A stretch of 64,000 nucleotides of DNA from SKVR01 sp964491395 (lineage in GTDB: Bacteria > Bacteroidota > Bacteroidia > Bacteroidales > UBA7960), in the NCBI GenBank assembly GCA_964491395.1, contig CAZBGI010000011.1, forward strand, positions 1 through 64,000. The letters run 5' to 3'. The position numbers were made by a program, and so were the translations under genes. Shown here one piece after another: positions 35,350-43,833 of this stretch; the stretch's first letter is position 1; every line of letters starts with the position of its first letter. The notes below the pieces were generated by a model, which saw only the letters and a program-made list of their open reading frames with translations, was not told the DNA's origin and did not search any database.

Positions 35350-36099
35350 TTAGTTCATCTTTCCTACAGGCATCATGTACAAAACCCTGACATCCTCCCC
35401 CAGCTGCAGGATTTCTTCTACTTCGTCATCGCGGTAGGCTCCGATTACCACAGTACCCAGATTCATGGCTGCTGCCTGAAGATGCACATTTTGTGAAGCA
35501 TGACCAATTTCATTGTAAACATATCTTTCGGCCCGCTCACCATAACGGGCTTGCGTACGCTCGATAACTGCCCCAAAGATGAACACCACGGCTCCTTCTG
35601 TAATCATTGACTGGCTCAGGGAAGCCCTTGCCAAAGCTGCCGATACATCTTCCTCCATCACCCTTTCCAGCGTGTTTTCAAATGGATTATAATGATATAC
35701 CCCTTTCTCCAGACCCGTAACTTTATTTATCATTACGTACATTTCCAGGGGGAAAGTGGCACCAGCTGAAGGTGCCGTACGGAAGCCCTTTTCATGGGTC
35801 ACCCCCTGCGCACTCCATAGCAGTTGCGAAACCTCGCTCACATTCATAGGTTCCCGGCTGTAACTTCGCACCGATCTTCTTAGGGTTAGTGCTTTGGTTA
35901 AACTCATCCCTCCTTCTTTCAGGGGTTCAGGTAATTGTACTTTATTTTTCTCCATGATAATTTCATTTTGTTGTGCAGAAAATGATGGATTCGAAGAACT
36001 ACTGGTTCCCGGTGTTATTCCCTTAAAAATAAAAAAGAATAGTGCACCACCCAAAATAATAAACCCGAAAATAGCCAGCATGTAGGTAACTTTTCTCAT
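35350..36099 (-). CDS. membrane-anchored SagB-type nitroreductase/dehydrogenase
   Basis: A 249-residue flavoprotein of the nitroreductase superfamily. A single N-terminal membrane segment (about residues 5-27, IFGFIILGGALFFFIF) is followed by a Ser-rich linker, so the FMN domain (about 60-249) should lie outside the cytoplasm. The domain shows LRRSVRSYSREPMNVSEVSQLLWSAQG, SAGATFPLE, and GHASQNVHLQAAAMNLGTVVIGA, which match the SagB/ThcOx branch. SagB enzymes oxidise azolines in ribosomal peptide toxins, but no SagC/SagD cyclodehydratase or precursor peptide is nearby. It may instead be a free-standing oxidoreductase. Confidence 0.88.
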   Translation of the reverse strand: MRKVTYMLAIFGFIILGGALFFFIFKGITPGTSSSSNPSFSAQQNEIIMEKNKVQLPEPLKEGGMSLTKALTLRRSVRSYSREPMNVSEVSQLLWSAQGVTHEKGFRTAPSAGATFPLEMYVMINKVTGLEKGVYHYNPFENTLERVMEEDVSAALARASLSQSMITEGAVVFIFGAVIERTQARYGERAERYVYNEIGHASQNVHLQAAAMNLGTVVIGAYRDDEVEEILQLGEDVRVLYMMPVGKMN

Positions 36100-36500
36100 A
36101 AAATATAGTTTGTTCCCATAAATGGGAGAGTTAATTATTCAACAAAAGGCAGGAACCATTCACCATTCTCTGCTTAACGATAACGAAGCGTGAAGAATAA
36201 TTGGTCTTCAATCATAATTATCCTGTAGCAAACATACCAAAAATAGAGCAATTTAGTATCACTGCCAAAACAAATCGGGATAATTAACCTATTCTAAAGC
36301 CCGGAAAAGTGAATGTATTCAAATCATTTTATAACCCGATATTTAGAATGGTTTTAAATAGCGTAAAACGAAATGAGAATATACCAAAAAAGTTATCTTT
36401 GCCCTATCAAAACCCTGCTATTCAGGCAAAAGAAACATGTTTTTACTAGATAATTATCACTAAGCTGTCAAAATTAGTTATAAAACAATCTTTGGATTCC
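36100..36500. other. divergent promoter region for SagB-like and fusion flavoenzyme genes
   Basis: About 400 AT-rich bases between divergent genes. A -7 box for the plus-strand gene is at 36394-36401. No hairpin with a T-run, gene or RNA structure is apparent elsewhere. Confidence 0.5.
36394..36401 (+). promoter_or_regulatory. -7 box of the fusion flavoenzyme gene
   Basis: TATCTTTG, a full match to TAnnTTTG, lies 99 bases before the chosen ATG. There is no TTTG about 20 bases upstream. Confidence 0.42.
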
Positions 36501-39500
36501 ATGCAAAAAATTTCTCAACACCCAATCCTTGATATCAAAACACCAGAAGAAACCAGTTTTAATTATAAAGGGCAAAAAGTAAGGGGGGAAAAAGGCTTTA
36601 CCATTGCTGCGGCACTTCACCAGGCCGGTTATCCCATTCACAGCCATAGTTTAAAAAATCGCAGCCGCAGTCTTGAATGTGGTATTGGCAAATGCGGAGC
36701 CTGCGAGATGCTTGTAGACGGAGAGGTGCAGCGAATTTGCATCACCTTATGCGACAATGTTAAGGAGGTGGCGGAAATCCCCCGTGATTATGTTGCAGAA
36801 GCTACCCGGTACCAGAAAAAGGAAGCCCTGAAAATATACAAAACCCAGGTAGTAATTATAGGGGCAGGTCCTGCAGGACTTGCCACCCGCGAGATCCTCA
36901 ATGAGCATGGAGTAAGCAACATTGTGGTAGACAGCAATGCTGAAATCGGGGGTCAGTTCAATATGCAAACCCACCAGTTTTTCTTTTTTGAAAAGGAGAA
37001 AAAATATGGAGGATTGAGAGGTTTTGAAATTTCCAGCATGCTTGCCGGAGAGAATCATGACGGCATCATGCTCGACTCTACAGTCTGGGATATTTTTGAG
37101 AACAAAAGGGTAGCCGCAAAAAACATCAAAACCGGTGAGATATATTACATCGATTGCGAATTCTTTGTTGTGGCCTCCGGAGCGGTCCCTTTTCTGCCCA
37201 CTTTTCACAACGACGATTTGCCCGGCGTATATACGGCTGCGGTAATTCAAAAGATGATGAATGTAGAGCTCACACTGCTGGGCAAGAACATTCTAACCGT
37301 GGGAGCTGGCAATATTGGCTATCTGACCTCCTATCAACTTACCCAGGCCGGAGCGCATGTAAAAGCAATCATCGAAGCTCAAGATCACGAAGGAGGATTC
37401 CCGGTTCAGGCCAACAGGGTTCGGCGATTAGGCATACCCATTATGCTCTCTCACCTAATCCTTGAGGCCGTTCCCAACGAAAAGGGAGATGGCATAAAGG
37501 GAGCAGTGATTGCAGAAGCAGAAAACTTTAAAGCCATTCCCGGAACAGAGAAATACATTGGAGGGATTGATGCCATCAATATCTGCACCGGACTGATGCC
37601 CGATGATTTGCTATTGATAAAAGGGCGTGAAATGTTTGGCCGAAAATGCATGGGAGCCGGAGATGCCGTACGGATTGGCGAAGGTACCAGTGCCGTTCTC
37701 AGAGGGAAACAGGCCGCTTACGAAATTCTGGATATCATACAGAAACCTTTCCGTTACGACGATTATTTGCAGGTTTCAAAAGAATACATTGATTCTCAGC
37801 AGCATCCCACCCGGGTAATTGAAGAGCCTTTCATGCCCGAAAAAGAGAGGATGCAAAAACCCTTTGTGCTGATTGACTGCCTTTATGGTTTCGCCTGCAA
37901 TCCCTGTGCTTTTGCATGCAACTATGGGGCTATCACCAAATCATCCACCAGCACGGTGCCCCATATTGATTTTGACAAATGCGTGGGTTGCATGGAGTGC
38001 GTTTATCAGTGTCCCGGTCTTGCCATATTCGGATACAACATCCCCAAAGGAATATTTTTCCTCCCCATTGAATTTGACATGGACGAAGGAGAAGAAGTAT
38101 TCCTGGTAGATAACCATGCCAACATTCTGGGTGAAGGAACCATTGCCAAAATTCTGCACAAAAAGAACAAAACCCACGTGGCCCGGGTGAAAGCAGAAGA
38201 GATGAACGATGAGGACAAAATCAAAGTCCGGGGTTTTATCCTCAAAAGAGATTACCCGCAAAAGCCAGAACTTACCCCACACGAAGAATCATTCATGAGC
38301 GATGTTTTTATGTGTCATTGTGACGATGTAAGTTTGGATCAGGTAATGGAAGTGGTAGGAGATCGGAAATTTGTTTCTGTGGATGAAATTAAGCATACCA
38401 CCCACCTGGGAATGGGGCCATGCCGCGGAAAAAGATGTATACAACGACTCAAGCAGAACCTGCGTCCCATGGGCATTCAGCTTATCGGAAGCAGTACTCC
38501 CAGGGCTCCCATGTCTAACCAGATAGGTATGGGAGAAATGTACCCCACAGATTTCCATGAGAAAATAATTACCTCCGTTACCCACCAAAAAAGACCGGTG
38601 GTTGAGGTGAAAGTACTTGTTGCAGGAGGAGGCATTGGTGGCAGTTCCCTGTTCCGGTTTCTTGCCGGGGAAGGGTACCAACCGGTGATGATTAATCATG
38701 GTTATGGGGGTTCCTGGCGAAATATTGCCGGTGGAAGACCTGTTTTCAGCCTGCCTGAACTAACCGATATTGCCAAACACAATCTTGAGTTGTTTGAGGC
38801 ACTCTCCAAAGAACATGATATAGATTTCAGGCTTATCAACTACATTACCTTTGCACATGATGAAACCATGTATAAAGCATTGGAAGAATCCATGGCCTGG
38901 CAAAAAGCAATAATGCTTGCTCCCTCAGAATTCAAAAAACAGATATCGCCATATTTTAACACTTCCCAGGAAAAATACATTGCGGCCTTAAAAACCAGTG
39001 AATGCTGGCAGGCAACCCCGGGAAAAGTAATTGAAGCTCTCCGTAAAAAAGGTGTTGCCAACGGAGGTAACCTGTTGGAAGACACCCGGCTTATCGATAT
39101 TGAAAAAAAAGATGATAAATATATTGCCATCGTCAAAAATCATGAAGGGAGGTATATTGAATACCACACCCCGGTATTTATAAATGCACTGGGCGCAGAA
39201 GGGGATAAATTTGCCAGGAGTTTGGGCATTGAAACCGGACTGTTTCCTGTTAAACACCAGGCATTTATTACCCGTAGGCTTCCCATGCTGGGCATTGACG
39301 GAAGACCACTGGACATGCTCATAGACCGTCGTAATTACAAAGGATTTACAGCCGTCTATGGACAGCAACTTGGAGAAACGGGCCAGATTATTGGCTGTGC
39401 ATCTCCTGCTATTGAACCCAGAGAAACGGATAAAGATCTAAAAGTCAACTCGAAAGATTTTGCAGAAATTGTTTCTGAAATATTCGTAGATTGGATTCCG

Positions 39501-39731
39501 GAGATTTCTGCAGCAGGATTCCAGGCACTCTGGGCAGGTTACTACATTGAACCCCGAATGATTATTGACCCGGAGAAAGGTTTGTTCCTTGGCCTGCGCG
39601 GTCAAGGTTTCATGCTTGCTCAGTACCTGGCCAAATTATATGTTGATCAACTCACAGGAAAACCCGTTCCTGACTATTTCAGCCGGCTGAAATTAGAGGG
39701 TGATGCCTTGCTTGAGAAGGCTTTCAAGTAA
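36501..39731 (+). CDS. multi-domain FAD/iron-sulfur oxidoreductase fusion
   Basis: A 1076-residue enzyme that strings together parts usually encoded by three genes. In order: a [2Fe-2S] domain with Cys60, 65, 68 and 80; an FAD/NAD oxidoreductase of the HcnB/sarcosine-oxidase-alpha kind (GAGPAG at 121-126, second Rossmann motif GAGNIG near 272); two [4Fe-4S] motifs near 460-475 (CX5CX2CX3C) and 494-505 (CVGCMECVYQC); a BFD-like [2Fe-2S] domain (CHCDD near 604, CRGKRC near 642); and a C-terminal FAD amine-oxidase domain of HcnC/DadA type (VAGGGIGG near 708). Such sets oxidise glycine, proline or opine-like amines in known systems. The fusion with two extra ferredoxin clusters suggests electron transfer from a secondary amine to an internal chain. 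Substrate unknown. An upstream TTG would add three residues; ATG is preferred. Confidence 0.9.
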   Translation: MQKISQHPILDIKTPEETSFNYKGQKVRGEKGFTIAAALHQAGYPIHSHSLKNRSRSLECGIGKCGACEMLVDGEVQRICITLCDNVKEVAEIPRDYVAEATRYQKKEALKIYKTQVVIIGAGPAGLATREILNEHGVSNIVVDSNAEIGGQFNMQTHQFFFFEKEKKYGGLRGFEISSMLAGENHDGIMLDSTVWDIFENKRVAAKNIKTGEIYYIDCEFFVVASGAVPFLPTFHNDDLPGVYTAAVIQKMMNVELTLLGKNILTVGAGNIGYLTSYQLTQAGAHVKAIIEAQDHEGGFPVQANRVRRLGIPIMLSHLILEAVPNEKGDGIKGAVIAEAENFKAIPGTEKYIGGIDAINICTGLMPDDLLLIKGREMFGRKCMGAGDAVRIGEGTSAVLRGKQAAYEILDIIQKPFRYDDYLQVSKEYIDSQQHPTRVIEEPFMPEKERMQKPFVLIDCLYGFACNPCAFACNYGAITKSSTSTVPHIDFDKCVGCMECVYQCPGLAIFGYNIPKGIFFLPIEFDMDEGEEVFLVDNHANILGEGTIAKILHKKNKTHVARVKAEEMNDEDKIKVRGFILKRDYPQKPELTPHEESFMSDVFMCHCDDVSLDQVMEVVGDRKFVSVDEIKHTTHLGMGPCRGKRCIQRLKQNLRPMGIQLIGSSTPRAPMSNQIGMGEMYPTDFHEKIITSVTHQKRPVVEVKVLVAGGGIGGSSLFRFLAGEGYQPVMINHGYGGSWRNIAGGRPVFSLPELTDIAKHNLELFEALSKEHDIDFRLINYITFAHDETMYKALEESMAWQKAIMLAPSEFKKQISPYFNTSQEKYIAALKTSECWQATPGKVIEALRKKGVANGGNLLEDTRLIDIEKKDDKYIAIVKNHEGRYIEYHTPVFINALGAEGDKFARSLGIETGLFPVKHQAFITRRLPMLGIDGRPLDMLIDRRNYKGFTAVYGQQLGETGQIIGCASPAIEPRETDKDLKVNSKDFAEIVSEIFVDWIPEISAAGFQALWAGYYIEPRMIIDPEKGLFLGLRGQGFMLAQYLAKLYVDQLTGKPVPDYFSRLKLEGDALLEKAFK

Positions 39732-39821
39732 GCTGAGATACAGGTTTGGCAAATTTTAAAACAGCCTTATACTGCTATTTGTAAAATTGCAATTTAATTT
39801 TTTATTTTACAACATTAGTTG

Positions 39822-39829
39822 TATCTTTG
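39822..39829 (+). promoter_or_regulatory. -7 box of the DUF177-rpmF operon
   Basis: TATCTTTG in the context TTGTATCTTTGCAG is a typical Bacteroidota -7 region. No standard -33 TTTG is seen at the right distance. The box overlaps the first TTG of the open frame, which rules that codon out as the translation start. Confidence 0.55.
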
Positions 39830-39853
39830 CAGCCTTTGAAAAAAGGAAGTACT

Positions 39854-40402
39854 TTGAAAGCATTGAAACCTTTTAATATAGCATTTGTAGGGCTTTCCGG
39901 AGGAGAACATGAATTCGGTTTCGAGCTCGACGATGATTTTTTCGCCTGTTTTGAAGGCGCTGAGATTGTCAATGCCAGGCTTAAAGGCACTTTGGTTTTG
40001 AATAAAAAAACCAACATGATGGATTTAGACTTCTACGTCACCGGAGAGGTAGAGCAAGAATGCGACAGATGCCTGGAATCTTTTTGGCAAACAATGGATA
40101 TTCACAAAACATTGTATGTGAAATTTGGAGACCATCACGAAGAACAGGACGACGATATCATAATAATTCCTGCAACCGAGAGTCATATTGATGTTGCTCA
40201 GTACTTTTATGAATTTATTACCCTGGGGTTGCCCGTGAGAAGAGTTCATAAAGATGATGAAACCGGAAAACCCACTTGCGATCCGGAAATTATCAACCAA
40301 TTAGAGAAATATATGCCCCAAAAGGGCGGAAATGCTGAAAATAAAGACGAGAAGCCCACTGATGCCAGATGGGATGCATTGAAAAACATCAAGTTTAATT
40401 AG
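39854..40402 (+). CDS. DUF177 (YceD) family protein
   Basis: A 182-residue protein of the DUF177/YceD family, found before rpmF across bacteria and linked to 23S rRNA processing or ribosome assembly. Recognisable features are the N-terminus PFNIAFVGLSGGEHEFGFELDD and the CxxC-like stretch EQECDRCLE. There is no in-frame ATG before residue 56. The TTG at 39854 has AAGGAAG seven bases upstream and lies after the -7 box at 39822, and it gives the usual Bacteroidota N-terminus. So I take TTG as the start, against other TTG codons nearby. rpmF follows after 29 bases. Confidence 0.86.
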   Translation: MKALKPFNIAFVGLSGGEHEFGFELDDDFFACFEGAEIVNARLKGTLVLNKKTNMMDLDFYVTGEVEQECDRCLESFWQTMDIHKTLYVKFGDHHEEQDDDIIIIPATESHIDVAQYFYEFITLGLPVRRVHKDDETGKPTCDPEIINQLEKYMPQKGGNAENKDEKPTDARWDALKNIKFN

Positions 40403-40431
40403 AACATTCATAAATAATATTTGCTAAGATT

Positions 40432-40617
40432 ATGGCACATCCTAAGAGTAAAATCTCCAAAACCCGCAGAGATAAAAGACGTACTCACTACAAAGCTACA
40501 GAGCCTGCATTGTCTGCTTGCTCCAACTGTGGTGCAACTAAATTAATGCACAGGGTATGCCCTGAATGCGGTTACTACAGAGGCCAGGTAGCGATAGAAA
40601 AAGCAGCCGCAGTATAA
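40432..40617 (+). CDS. rpmF: 50S ribosomal protein L32
   Basis: A 61-residue basic ribosomal protein with the start MAHPKSKISKTRRDKRRTHY and a zinc ribbon of two CxxC pairs (CSNC and CPEC), so it is the zinc-binding form. It sits in the conserved order DUF177-rpmF-plsX-fabH that couples ribosome and phospholipid synthesis. No AUG-proximal feedback structure is apparent. Confidence 0.98.
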   Translation: MAHPKSKISKTRRDKRRTHYKATEPALSACSNCGATKLMHRVCPECGYYRGQVAIEKAAAV

Positions 40618-40715
40618 TTAAATACATTTGCCAGATGCTGAGTGCTGCTAAAAATTCACTTGTTTTTGCACCATTCGCCCATGGCACTGAATTGTATTTG
40701 AATAAAAATATCCGG

Positions 40716-40752
40716 ATGGAACGAGCCATACAATTTCTATGGCTCGTTCCAT
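40716..40752. repeat. 15-base inverted repeat between rpmF and plsX
   Basis: ATGGAACGAGCCATA (40716-40730) is repeated in reverse complement at 40738-40752 with a seven-base loop. There is no T-run on either side, so it is not a classical terminator. It may separate rpmF and plsX expression, or be a REP-like element. Because of the symmetry both strands show a short frame with the same peptide (MERAI), which is an artefact. Confidence 0.65.
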
Positions 40753-40906
40753 GCGGCCTGTTTCTAAAAAATCAAACAGATGAACCGAGTCTTGACAATC
40801 CCATTGAACCCCATGCGGAGGTTGATGCTTTCGCAACGAGGTGAAAATGACCCTGTAGCAATTGTTGGCGAGCTCCATCTGACCGACTTATTAAAATTTT
40901 AAGCAG

Positions 40907-41869
40907 ATGAAAATCGGTTTAGATGTAATGGGTGGTGATTATGCTCCTGACAGCATTATTAAAGGAGCGATTCTTGCCCGCAAAGAATTACCCGAAAAAG
41001 ATCATCTGGTTCTTTTTGGTTTGGAAGAAACCATCCTGGCAAAGCTGGAGGAGTTTGGTGCAGACCCTGCAGCCTTCCACATTGTCAATGCCACCGAAGT
41101 GATCGGGATGGCCGAACAACCCACCAGAGCATTTACACAAAAGCCGGATTCAAGCATTTCCAAAGGTTTTCACTACCTCAAATCGGGAAAAATAGATTCT
41201 TTCGCCAGCGCGGGCAACACCGGGGCCATGCTCGTAGGTTCAATTTACAGCGTGAATGTAGTCCAGGGAATTATCAGACCTGCCACAACCTCGGTTTTAC
41301 CCAAAGAAAACGGGGGCCTTGGAGTACTCATTGATGTGGGGACCAATCCTGACAGCAAGCCCGATGTGTTGCACCAGTTTGGACTGCTGGGTTCGGTATA
41401 TGCAGAATTTGTTTATGGCATAAAAAAGCCCAAGGTCGCACTCCTCAATATTGGTGAAGAAGAAGAAAAGGGAAACCTGCTTACTCATTCCGCTTTCCGG
41501 TTGATGCATGATACCTCAGATTACCATTTTATTGGCAATATTGAAAGCCGGGATTTGTTTAATGACAAGGCTGATGTAATTGTATGTGATGGGTTCACAG
41601 GAAATATTGTACTGAAGCAGGCAGAGGCGATGTTCCGATTGATTAAGAAACGGAAAATCCAGGATGAGTTTTTTGATCGAATGAATTATGAAAATTACGG
41701 CGGCACCCCCATTTTAGGTGTCAATGGCACCGTAATTATCGGCCACGGAATATCCAACGATATTGCCACCAAAAATATGATTTTACTCTCCAGAGGCGTT
41801 TATGAGGCTAAACTGGCTGAAAAAATAAATGCACGATTAAGCAGCTACACGCAAACAAAAAACATTTAA
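40907..41869 (+). CDS. plsX: phosphate acyltransferase PlsX
   Basis: A 320-residue enzyme that turns acyl-ACP and phosphate into acyl-phosphate for phospholipid synthesis. It starts with the signature MKIGLDVMGGDYAPDSIIKGA. Other family stretches are FASAGNTGAMLVGS, the ALLNIGEEEEKGN motif and VICDGFTGNIVLKQAEAM. Length is normal. It precedes fabH by 44 bases, the usual arrangement. Confidence 0.97.
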   Translation: MKIGLDVMGGDYAPDSIIKGAILARKELPEKDHLVLFGLEETILAKLEEFGADPAAFHIVNATEVIGMAEQPTRAFTQKPDSSISKGFHYLKSGKIDSFASAGNTGAMLVGSIYSVNVVQGIIRPATTSVLPKENGGLGVLIDVGTNPDSKPDVLHQFGLLGSVYAEFVYGIKKPKVALLNIGEEEEKGNLLTHSAFRLMHDTSDYHFIGNIESRDLFNDKADVIVCDGFTGNIVLKQAEAMFRLIKKRKIQDEFFDRMNYENYGGTPILGVNGTVIIGHGISNDIATKNMILLSRGVYEAKLAEKINARLSSYTQTKNI

Positions 41870-41913
41870 TAAAAAGAACGACAGCACCTGCGTTCATCTA
41901 ATTACCAGGATTT

Positions 41914-42912
41914 ATGACAAAAACAAGGGCAGCAATTACCGCAATACACGGCTTTGTTCCGGAGAACATTCTTACCAATGCAGAATTAGAAAAAATGGTT
42001 GACACAACCGATGAATGGATAACCACCCGAACAGGAATTAAGGAGAGAAGAATTTTAAAAGGAGAAGGACAGGGAACTTCGGTTATGGGAACAAAAGCAG
42101 TGCAGGGTTTACTGAAAAAAAGCGGTACCCAACCTGAAGAGGTAGATTTACTTATTTGCGCTACGGTAACGCCTGACATGAAATTTCCGGCTACAGCCAA
42201 CCTGATTTGTCACAAAACCGGCATAAAAAACGCCTTTAGCTTTGACACCAATGCTGCTTGCTCAGGTTTTATTTATACCCTGGTTACTGCAGCCCAGTTT
42301 GTAGAATCCGGCAGATACAAGAAAGTAATTGTGGTAGGTGCCGACAAAATGTCGTCTATAGTAGATTATACCGACCGCCAAACCTGCGTCATATTCGGAG
42401 ATGGAGCCGCTGCTGTATTGCTCGAACCCACCGAAGAAGAAACCGGAGTAATGGATCATATCTTTCAGTCTGATGGTTGTGGTCATGTACATCTTCACAT
42501 GAAAGCCGGTGGTTCTGCGTATCCCCCCACCCACGAGAATATTGATGCCCGTGAACATTACGTATATCAGGAAGGACAGGCAGTATATAAATTTGCAGTA
42601 AAAAACATGGCAGATGTTGCTGCAGAAGTCATAGAAAGAAACAACCTCACTCCCGAAGACATCGCCTGGCTGGTACCTCATCAGGCCAACATGCGCATTA
42701 TTGAAGCGGTTTCAAGAAGAAGCGGCGTTCCTATGGATAAAGTAATGATAAACATCCAAAAGTATGGCAATACTACCAACGCCACGATTCCTCTTTGCCT
42801 GTGGGAATGGGAAAGTAAGCTAAGAAAAGGTGACAACATAGTGCTTGCTGCCTTCGGAGGTGGATTTACCTGGGGGTCTATCTGGCTCAAATGGGCTTAC
42901 GACCCCAAATAA
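41914..42912 (+). CDS. fabH: beta-ketoacyl-ACP synthase III
   Basis: A 332-residue condensing enzyme that starts fatty acid synthesis from acetyl-CoA and malonyl-ACP. The catalytic triad is intact: Cys116 in DTNAACSGF, His256 in VPHQANMRI and Asn286 in GNTTNATIP. The C-terminus GGGFTWGSIWLKW is the family end. It closes the DUF177-rpmF-plsX-fabH cluster. The convergent MazG-like gene ends nine bases later. Confidence 0.97.
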   Translation: MTKTRAAITAIHGFVPENILTNAELEKMVDTTDEWITTRTGIKERRILKGEGQGTSVMGTKAVQGLLKKSGTQPEEVDLLICATVTPDMKFPATANLICHKTGIKNAFSFDTNAACSGFIYTLVTAAQFVESGRYKKVIVVGADKMSSIVDYTDRQTCVIFGDGAAAVLLEPTEEETGVMDHIFQSDGCGHVHLHMKAGGSAYPPTHENIDAREHYVYQEGQAVYKFAVKNMADVAAEVIERNNLTPEDIAWLVPHQANMRIIEAVSRRSGVPMDKVMINIQKYGNTTNATIPLCLWEWESKLRKGDNIVLAAFGGGFTWGSIWLKWAYDPK

Positions 42913-42920
42913 AGAATCGC

Positions 42921-43250
42921 CTATTCCCGCAATTTCCTGTTGTTCTTATGCCGTGAACCATCACGATTTGTTTTCTTCTGCAGGTTTTTCTCCAAAGCAG
43001 CAGTCAAATCTGTACCGGTTTGGTTGGCAAGACAGATAAGCACAAAAAGCACATCTGCCAGTTCATCGGCCAGATCTTTGTCCTTTTCTCCGGGTTTGAA
43101 GGATTGCTCTCCATACTTCCGGGCAATTATTCTTGCTACTTCTCCCACTTCTTCGGTAAGCATGGCCATATTGGTCAACTCATTAAAATAGCGTACACCG
43201 GTGGATTTTATCCATTCATCAACTATTAATTGGGCTTCTTTCAGTTCCAT
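42921..43250 (-). CDS. MazG-like nucleotide pyrophosphohydrolase
   Basis: A 109-residue single-domain all-alpha NTP pyrophosphohydrolase. The magnesium-binding motifs are LTEEVGEVAR (ExxE) and DLADELADVLFVL (ExxD), as in MazG and iMazG. It would remove non-canonical or excess nucleotides. The last 15 residues are basic and unstructured (KKTNRDGSRHKNNRK). It lies five bases downstream of dtd and is probably co-transcribed with it. Confidence 0.93.
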   Translation of the reverse strand: MELKEAQLIVDEWIKSTGVRYFNELTNMAMLTEEVGEVARIIARKYGEQSFKPGEKDKDLADELADVLFVLICLANQTGTDLTAALEKNLQKKTNRDGSRHKNNRKLRE

Positions 43251-43255
43251 ATATG

Positions 43256-43708
43256 CTATTCTCTGTTTTTACTATCAATTATTATCGTAACAGGACCATC
43301 ATTCACCAGAGAAACCTGCATCATTGCACCAAAGATACCGGTTTTCACTTCTTTGCCTAAATAAGAAGACAATACCTCTGCAAATTCTTCATAAAGCGGT
43401 ATGGCTGTTTCAGGCCTGGCTGCCCTGATGTAGGAAGGTCTGTTTCCTTTTTTGCTACTGGCATGTAAGGTAAACTGGCTGATCAGCAATACTTCTCCCT
43501 GAACATCCTTCAAAGAGAGATTCATAATCCCCTCGGCATCATCAAAGACCCTGAGACGGGAAACTTTGCCACACAACCACTCAACATCTTCTTTTCCATC
43601 CGATTCTTCTATACCCAGCAACACAAGCATACCATTGCCTATCGATGCGTACACCTCATTGTCAATGGTTACAGAAGCTTCGGTTACTCTTTGTATAACT
43701 ATTCGCAT
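43256..43708 (-). CDS. dtd: D-aminoacyl-tRNA deacylase
   Basis: A 150-residue enzyme that removes D-amino acids (and glycine from tRNA-Ala) from tRNAs. The two active-site motifs are SQFTLHA (residues 77-83) and NDGPVT near the C-terminus, corresponding to the family's SQxxL and NxGPVT. Start MRIVIQRVTEASV is canonical. It forms a two-gene quality-control unit with the MazG-like gene. Confidence 0.97.
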   Translation of the reverse strand: MRIVIQRVTEASVTIDNEVYASIGNGMLVLLGIEESDGKEDVEWLCGKVSRLRVFDDAEGIMNLSLKDVQGEVLLISQFTLHASSKKGNRPSYIRAARPETAIPLYEEFAEVLSSYLGKEVKTGIFGAMMQVSLVNDGPVTIIIDSKNRE

Positions 43709-43833
43709 AATCTTTTCCCTTATAATTTACCATTTATCCTATCTTGCAACAGCCCTTCAATCGCTATTACATGAAAAATTTTGATTGTATTTGATGGGGT
43801 TATTGACCTGTTTCAATAGGGTACGTTTATTAA

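Noticed and set aside
35350..36099. Thiazole/oxazole-modified peptide cluster around the SagB-type gene
   Set aside because: No cyclodehydratase, YcaO protein, precursor peptide or exporter is adjacent.
40566..40878. Two short frames on opposite strands between rpmF and plsX with similar peptides
   Set aside because: The likeness comes from the 15-base palindrome that both read; not genes.
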